A stretch of DNA of 11,706 bases from Thermoleophilia bacterium. GTDB lineage: Bacteria > Actinomycetota > Thermoleophilia > Gaiellales > Gaiellaceae. How positions within the stretch are numbered: the first letter of the stretch is position 1; every line of letters starts with the position of its first letter. The notes under the pieces were generated by a model. The model did not search any database. It was given only the letters and a program-made list of their open reading frames with translations, and was not told the origin of the DNA. The stretch lies in contig JAICLM010000046.1 of the NCBI GenBank assembly GCA_025927435.1, positions 1-11,706 of the forward strand, read 5' to 3'. The position numbers were made by a program, and so were the translations under genes. Shown here piece after piece: positions 8,351-11,706 of this stretch.

Positions 8351-8504
8351 GCTCCGCCGGGATGCGTCAAATGTCCGGCCTGAGCGGGAGCTTTGCCGAA
8401 CGCCGACCGCCGACGGTGCTAGGTTCGGAGGTAGGCGGTGCGCCGGAGCCGGCGTCCGTCGAGGCGAAGGAGCCTCGTGACCCGAGCGGTCGCGAGGCTT
8501 TTTT
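8351..8504 (+). ncRNA. Structured leader RNA of the P-II/Amt operon, attenuator-like (candidate)
   Basis: Successive stem-loops fill this stretch on the plus strand. P1 is 8351-8391: GCTCCGC pairs with GCGGGAGC (one bulged base), and inside it CCGGGA pairs with TCCGG. P2 is 8396-8428: CCGAAC with GTTCGG, and inside it ACCG with CGGT. P3 is 8441-8454: CGCCGG with CCGGCG. Then come three matching segments: CGAGGC (8460-8465), GCCTCG (8472-8477) and CGAGGC (8493-8498). The middle one can pair with the first (antiterminator, loop GAAGGA) or with the last (terminator). No plus-strand gene lies upstream, so the terminator either attenuates the operon or ends a small RNA. I could not match it to a known riboswitch class. 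A TAGGTT at 8420-8425 could instead be an internal -10, giving a leader of about 95 bases holding only the final switch. Confidence 0.55.
8471..8504 (+). terminator. Intrinsic terminator 23 bases before the P-II gene
   Basis: AGCCTCG-T-GACC (8471-8482) pairs with GGTC-G-CGAGGCT (8488-8499), a 12-base-pair stem including one T-G pair, with the loop CGAGC. It is followed by a run of six T (8499-8504), rare in this GC-rich DNA. It is oriented to stop plus-strand transcription before the P-II gene. Readthrough would be needed to express P-II and Amt from any upstream promoter. Confidence 0.8.
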
Positions 8505-8527
8505 GTTGGTCCGGCGAGGAGGAGCGG

Positions 8528-8863
8528 GTGGTCAAGGTCGAGGCGGTCGTCGTGAGGGAGCGGGTCGAGACGGTGATCGACGCCGTCGAGGAGGAGACCG
8601 GCCACGTCGGCGTGACCGTTCTCGAGGCGATCGGGCACGGGCGCGAGCGCGGCGTGACACACGAGTACCGCGGCCGCACGTTCGAGTCCCGCTTCCTGCC
8701 GAAGGCGCATCTCACGTTCGTCGTGGACGACGCACTCGCAGAACGGGTCGTCGCCGCGATCGCCGACGCCGCCCGCACCGGCCACTCGTCCGGGGACGGC
8801 CTCTGCTGGGCGTCGCCCGTCGCGAGCGTCGTTCACCACCGCACGGGGGAGCGTCTCGGATGA
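8528..8863 (+). CDS. glnK: P-II family nitrogen regulatory protein with degenerate ligand residues, 111 aa
   Basis: P-II trimers sense ATP/ADP and 2-oxoglutarate and block the Amt channel through the T-loop. The fold signature is clear: VGVTVLEAIGHGRERG at 27-42, EYRGRTFESRFLPKAHL at 46-62, the AARTGHSSGDG loop near 85-95, and the HHRTGE C-terminal motif. The length is right. Aligned by eye with E. coli GlnK, several key residues differ: the modifiable T-loop Tyr51 is Phe52, the Mg/2-oxoglutarate ligand Gln39 is Glu40, Lys90 after GDG is Leu, and Arg101 is His; Lys58 (here K59) and Arg103 are kept. The loop before GDG has one extra residue. GTG 8528 has AGGAGG five bases upstream. Its stop overlaps the Amt start (ATGA), so they are co-translated. 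The gene sits 23 bases after an intrinsic terminator. Confidence 0.9.
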   Translation: MVKVEAVVVRERVETVIDAVEEETGHVGVTVLEAIGHGRERGVTHEYRGRTFESRFLPKAHLTFVVDDALAERVVAAIADAARTGHSSGDGLCWASPVASVVHHRTGERLG

Positions 8864-10266
8864 CTCATCACCAGCTGCTGATCGCCGCGAACACGATCTG
8901 GGTCGTCGTCGCGGCCGTGCTCGTCATGTTCATGCAGGCCGGCTTCGCGTTCCTCGAGGCGGGGCTGACACGGATGAAGAACGCGGCGCACATCGCCGGC
9001 AAGAACGTGCTCGTCTTCGGCGTGGCCTCGCTCGTCTACTGGCTCGTCGGGTTCGGGATCGCGTTCGGGAACGGGAACGGCCTCGTCGGGACGCACGGAT
9101 TCGCGCCGTCGGCCGACGCGTTCCTCGCCGTCGGGAAGGCACCCTTCACGGCGTTCGCCTCGATCCCGGGCGCGGCCGGGTGGCTGTTCGAGGTCGTCTT
9201 CGCCGGGGTGTCGCTCGCGATCGTCTGGGGCGCGATGGCCGAGCGAGCGAAGCTCTGGGTCTATTTCGCCTTCGGCGCGATCTTCACCGTCGTCTACTCG
9301 CTCGTCTCGCACTGGGTCTGGGCGCCGGGCGGGTGGCTGCAGCGCTTCGGCATGCAGGACTTCGCCGGTTCGACGGTCGTCCACTACCAGGGCGCGCTCG
9401 CAGCGCTCGCCGGCGCGATCCTGCTCGGTCCGCGCATCGGGAAGTTCGGGCACGACGGCCGCGCGAACGCGATCCCCGGCCACAACATGCCGTATGCCGT
9501 GCTGGGGACGCTGATCCTCTGGTTCGGGTGGTTCGGCTTCAATCCCGGCTCGACCCTCGGCGTCGCGACGGGCGGGCACGTCGGCTTCTTCGGCTACGTC
9601 GCGCTGACCACGAACCTCGCCGCGGCGGCCGGCGGCGTGGGCGGCATCTGCGTCGCGTGGCTCGTGCTGCGCAAGCCCGACGTCTCGATGATGCTGAACG
9701 GCGTCCTCGCGGCGCTCGTGGCGGTGACCGCCGCGTGCGGGTTCGTGGCGCCATGGGCCGCGGTCCTCATCGGCTTCGTCGCGGCCTCGATCGCGGTCAT
9801 GGCGGTGCCCCTCGTGGAGCGGCTCGGCATCGACGATCCGATCGGCGCGGTGGCGGTGCACGGTCTCGCAGGCGTCTGGGGGACGCTCGCGACCGGGCTC
9901 CTCGCCGTGCCCGCGCTGGCCGCGACCGTCGGCGTGGGCCACGGCGGCCTCCTCTACACCGGCTCGCCGTACCAGCTAGGCGTACAGGTGCTCGGCCTCG
10001 CCGCGGTCGGCGCCTTCACCTTCACGGCCTCCTACGGCTCGCTGTGGGCTTTGAACCGGTTGTGGGGGATCCGCGTCGAGCAGCACGTCGAGACCGCGGG
10101 CCTCGACGTCGCGGAGCACGGCATGTGGGGCTATCCGGAGTTCTACATCCCGGTCCCCGGCGGCTACGGGACGGAGTCGCACGGGCACCTCGGGCTCGCG
10201 CACGCTCCCGCGCCGGTGTCGCTGCCGGAGCCACGGCTCGCACCGGCCGCTGACGCCGCCGGCTAG
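8860..10266 (+). CDS. amt: Ammonium transporter, Amt/MEP/Rh family, 468 aa
   Basis: This membrane channel takes up ammonium as a trimer. About eleven hydrophobic segments are present, beginning immediately at the N-terminus (LLIAANTIWVVVAAVLVMFM), so there is no separate signal peptide. The pore twin histidines are present: His175 in DFAGSTVVHYQG and His334 in DDPIGAVAVHGLAGVWGT. Asp167 of the binding site, the Phe gate (FEVVFAG near 110-116 and WFGWFGFNPGS at 221-231) and GHNMPYAVLGT at 207-217 are also conserved. The cytoplasmic tail contains RVEQHVETAGLDVAEHG, the segment that docks P-II, then a Pro/Ala-rich end. ATG 8860 overlaps the P-II stop as ATGA; the frame is open further upstream but that part is not Amt-like. 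The TAG stop doubles as the beginning of the -10 hexamer of the next gene. Confidence 0.98.
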   Translation: MTHHQLLIAANTIWVVVAAVLVMFMQAGFAFLEAGLTRMKNAAHIAGKNVLVFGVASLVYWLVGFGIAFGNGNGLVGTHGFAPSADAFLAVGKAPFTAFASIPGAAGWLFEVVFAGVSLAIVWGAMAERAKLWVYFAFGAIFTVVYSLVSHWVWAPGGWLQRFGMQDFAGSTVVHYQGALAALAGAILLGPRIGKFGHDGRANAIPGHNMPYAVLGTLILWFGWFGFNPGSTLGVATGGHVGFFGYVALTTNLAAAAGGVGGICVAWLVLRKPDVSMMLNGVLAALVAVTAACGFVAPWAAVLIGFVAASIAVMAVPLVERLGIDDPIGAVAVHGLAGVWGTLATGLLAVPALAATVGVGHGGLLYTGSPYQLGVQVLGLAAVGAFTFTASYGSLWALNRLWGIRVEQHVETAGLDVAEHGMWGYPEFYIPVPGGYGTESHGHLGLAHAPAPVSLPEPRLAPAADAAG

Positions 10267-10269
10267 GGT
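10264..10269 (+). promoter_or_regulatory. -10 hexamer (TAGGGT) of the LysE-type gene, overlapping the amt stop codon
   Basis: TAGGGT ends 6 nt before ATG 10276, and its first three bases are the TAG stop codon of amt. The gap CGCCGC holds no Shine-Dalgarno, as expected for a leaderless transcript. Confidence 0.5.
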
Positions 10270-10275
10270 CGCCGC

Positions 10276-10914
10276 ATGCCGTCGCCGGCGACGTATGCCG
10301 TCTTTCTCGCCACGGCGATCGTGCTGCTGCTCGTGCCCGGCCCGGCCGTCCTCTACGTCGTGACGCGCAGCATCGAGATGGGCCGGAGCGGCGGCCTCGC
10401 CTCCGTCGCAGGGATCACGACGGGCACGGTGGCGTACGTGGCGCTCGCCAGCGTCGGCCTCTCGTCGCTCATCCCCGCCTCGACCGTCGCCTTCGACGTC
10501 GTCAAGTACGTCGGCGCTGCGTACCTCTTCCTGCTCGGGGTGAGGCGCCTGCTCGGGCGGGGGCTCCAGGAGCCCGGAGAGGAGGCCGTGCCCCGGACGC
10601 GACGGCGCGCCTACATGCAGGGCGTGTTCGTCAACCTGACCAATCCGAAGACGATCGTCTTCATCTTCGCGTTCCTTCCCCAGTTCGTTGACCCGGACGC
10701 GGCGCACGCCTGGGCGCAGGTGCTCGCGCTCGGGCTCAGCTTCGCCCTGCTCGGGTTCCTCGGCGACAGCATGTGGGCAGTCGCCGCCGGGACGGTTGCC
10801 GATCGCCTGCGCGGCTCGAGGGGGATCGCGTGTGTGCAGCGCTGGATCGGCGGCAGCGTCCTCCTCGGCCTCGGGATCCTCGCCGCGGTGTGGACGCCGA
10901 GCCGGTCCCGGTGA
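10276..10914 (+). CDS. LysE/RhtB-family amino acid exporter, 212 aa
   Basis: Members export amino acids or their derivatives (lysine, homoserine, threonine, cysteine) from the cytoplasm. The chain has the family's six hydrophobic segments and usual length. Hallmarks are LLLVPGPAVLYVVTRSIEMGR at 17-37, the GLASVAGITTGTVAYVALASVG repeat-like second helix at 40-61, VKYVGAAYLFLLGVRRL at 76-92, and the central NLTNPKTIVFIFAFLPQFV at 120-138. It starts at ATG 10276, directly after a TAGGGT hexamer and 9 bases after the amt stop. Its TGA stop overlaps the GTG start of the acetyltransferase (GTGA), so the two are coupled. The substrate is not readable from the sequence; the coupled amino-acid-analogue acetyltransferase hints at an amino acid derivative. 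Confidence 0.92.
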   Translation: MPSPATYAVFLATAIVLLLVPGPAVLYVVTRSIEMGRSGGLASVAGITTGTVAYVALASVGLSSLIPASTVAFDVVKYVGAAYLFLLGVRRLLGRGLQEPGEEAVPRTRRRAYMQGVFVNLTNPKTIVFIFAFLPQFVDPDAAHAWAQVLALGLSFALLGFLGDSMWAVAAGTVADRLRGSRGIACVQRWIGGSVLLGLGILAAVWTPSRSR

Positions 10915-11396
10915 ACCTCCGCGAGCTGCGGCCCGACGACTGGCCGACGGTGCGCGAGATCTACGAGGAGGGCATCCGTGGCGGAGACGCGACCTTCGAG
11001 ACCGAGGCTCCCTCATGGGAGCGCTGGGACGCGGCGCATCCCGAGCTGCGCCTCGTTGCCGAGCGCCACGGATCGGTCGTCGGCTGGGCTGCGCTCTCGC
11101 CGGCGTCCGCGCGTCACTGTTACCGCGGCGTCGGCGAGGTGAGCGTCTACGTCGCGGAGGCGGCGCGCGGCGACGGTCTCGGTCGTTCGCTCCTCGCCGG
11201 GCTCGTCCAGCGCTCCGAGCAGGCGGGCTACTGGACGCTGACCGCGGGCGTGTTCCCCGAGAACGAGGCATCGATCCGGCTGCACAAGGCGTGCGGCTTC
11301 CGCGAGGTCGGCGTCCGCGAGCGAGTTGGCGAGGCGGGCGGCGTGTGGCGCGACGTCGTCCTCCTCGAGCGCCGCTCTACGCTGGTAGGCACGTGA
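10911..11396 (+). CDS. GNAT acetyltransferase of the phosphinothricin/methionine-sulfoximine type, 161 aa
   Basis: This family acetylates the alpha-amino group of glutamate analogues that poison glutamine synthetase (phosphinothricin, methionine sulfoximine) or of methionine sulfone; most homologues are housekeeping enzymes of unknown natural substrate. The family pattern is clear: LRELRPDDWPTVREIYEEG at 3-21, GDATFETEAPSWERW at 25-39, GWAALSP at 58-64, GEVSVYVAEAARGDGLGRSL at 75-94 with the acetyl-CoA loop, ENEASIRLHKACGFREVGV at 117-135, and GVWRDVVLLER at 144-154. GTG 10911 overlaps the LysE stop as GTGA and gives the normal N-terminus. Its own stop overlaps the next GTG as GTGA (11393-11396). 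Position directly after an amino acid exporter and the P-II/Amt operon fits detoxification or nitrogen metabolism, which is inference. Confidence 0.9.
   Translation: MNLRELRPDDWPTVREIYEEGIRGGDATFETEAPSWERWDAAHPELRLVAERHGSVVGWAALSPASARHCYRGVGEVSVYVAEAARGDGLGRSLLAGLVQRSEQAGYWTLTAGVFPENEASIRLHKACGFREVGVRERVGEAGGVWRDVVLLERRSTLVGT
11378..11383 (+). promoter_or_regulatory. Weak candidate -10 hexamer (TACGCT) before the sulfurtransferase gene
   Basis: TACGCT ends 9 nt before GTG 11393, within the last codons of the acetyltransferase gene. The spacing is longer than at the better examples, and the GTGA overlap already provides translational coupling, so this may be chance. Confidence 0.2.
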
Positions 11397-11706
11397 GGTA
11401 CCAGTTCGTCGACTGCCGGTGGGAGCTCGGGAACCCTGCGCGCGGGCGCGAGCTCTATCTCGGCGGCCACATCCCCGGCGCCTCCTTTCTCGACGTCGAC
11501 GACGACCTGTCGGACCTCTCCGTGCCGGACGCCGGTCGCCATCCGCTGCCGTCGGCAGACGAGTTCGCCTCCGCGGCCGGCCGGGCCGGGATCGGCGACG
11601 GCATCTACGTCGTGGCGTACGGGAACGGCGGCGGGCCGGAGCGGCTCTGGTGGCTGCTGCGCCACTTCGGCCACGACGAGTGCGCGGTCCTGCTCGGGGG
11701 GATCGA
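11393..11706 (+). CDS. Rhodanese-type sulfurtransferase, SseA/thiosulfate sulfurtransferase-like (partial, 5' part)
   Basis: Tandem rhodaneses move sulfur from thiosulfate or 3-mercaptopyruvate to cyanide or thiols; the N-terminal domain is structural and the C-terminal domain carries the active cysteine. The 104 visible residues fit the N-terminal domain: VDCRWELGNPARGRELYL, then GGHIPGASFLDVDDDLSDL, GRHPLPSADEFASAAGRAGI, and a loop where VVAYGNGGG stands in the place of the active-site loop and has no cysteine, followed by RLWWLLRHFGH and AVLLGG. The C-terminal catalytic domain lies beyond the window, so whether the enzyme is active cannot be judged. GTG 11393 overlaps the acetyltransferase stop as GTGA, making it the third gene of the LysE-acetyltransferase unit. 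Confidence 0.88.
   Translation, partial: MRYQFVDCRWELGNPARGRELYLGGHIPGASFLDVDDDLSDLSVPDAGRHPLPSADEFASAAGRAGIGDGIYVVAYGNGGGPERLWWLLRHFGHDECAVLLGGI

Noticed and set aside
8351..8504. Known riboswitch (glutamine glnA type, c-di-AMP, cobalamin, T-box) in the P-II leader
   Set aside because: The GGAGGTAGG stretch at 8427-8435 loosely recalls the 3' part of the glnA motif, but the required 5' part is absent; consensus cores of the other classes were not found by eye.
8158..8859. Upstream frame open into amt, including ATG 8362, as a longer Amt or a leader peptide
   Set aside because: The translated part shows no Amt similarity, runs through P-II in another frame, and coincides with the RNA stem-loops. 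A regulatory leader peptide from ATG 8362 is not supported because the frame does not stop near the terminator.
8833..9942. 369-residue minus-strand frame antisense to amt
   Set aside because: Its His/Arg/Asp/Glu-rich sequence is a mirror of the amt codons.

Overview
The window is 11.7 kb of very GC-rich, densely packed bacterial chromosome. It has ordinary housekeeping and accessory genes, GTG starts, many 4-base start/stop overlaps, and several starts preceded at 6-9 nt by a TAnnnT hexamer with no Shine-Dalgarno (the pattern of leaderless actinobacterial genes). I infer a high-GC actinobacterium, possibly of the Thermoleophilia type, but nothing here fixes the taxon. I see no insertion sequence, phage gene, CRISPR array, rRNA or tRNA.

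Layout. (1) Positions 1-1165: a trehalose-6-phosphate phosphatase (otsB, minus, cut by the window start) diverges from a small unrecognised cytoplasmic protein (plus). (2) Positions 1177-4402, minus: a stress operon of a short Hsp20-type chaperone, the Lon protease, and a helical single-span membrane protein, each joined to the next by an ATGA overlap. (3) Positions 4426-4566: a possible 46-residue membrane peptide, plus strand. (4) Positions 4541-8197, minus: an ABC-2 exporter (ATPase then permease), a class I methyltransferase, a GNAT acetyltransferase, and a CitE/HpcH-family lyase that seems to have its own promoter. (5) Positions 8198-8527: a 330-base divergent intergenic region whose right half is strongly structured and ends in an intrinsic terminator 23 bases before the next gene. 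(6) Positions 8528-10266, plus: a P-II signal protein and an ammonium transporter overlapping by ATGA. (7) Positions 10276-11706, plus: a LysE/RhtB-type exporter, a phosphinothricin/methionine-sulfoximine-type acetyltransferase, and the start of a tandem-rhodanese sulfurtransferase.

How the genes work together. The P-II/Amt pair is a nitrogen-uptake module: P-II normally plugs Amt when nitrogen is plentiful. Here the P-II protein keeps the fold signature but has lost the T-loop tyrosine, the Mg/2-oxoglutarate glutamine and a phosphate-binding lysine. Its leader RNA has a terminator competing with an alternative hairpin, so this operon may be controlled by transcription attenuation. The exporter-acetyltransferase pair just downstream would suit removal of an amino acid or an amino-acid-like toxin. 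The Hsp20-Lon-membrane-protein operon is a protein quality-control set.

The most interesting signals are the attenuator-like leader of the P-II/Amt operon, the degenerate P-II protein, and the recurrent leaderless-type promoters, two of which use the TAG stop codon of the upstream gene as the start of the -10 hexamer.
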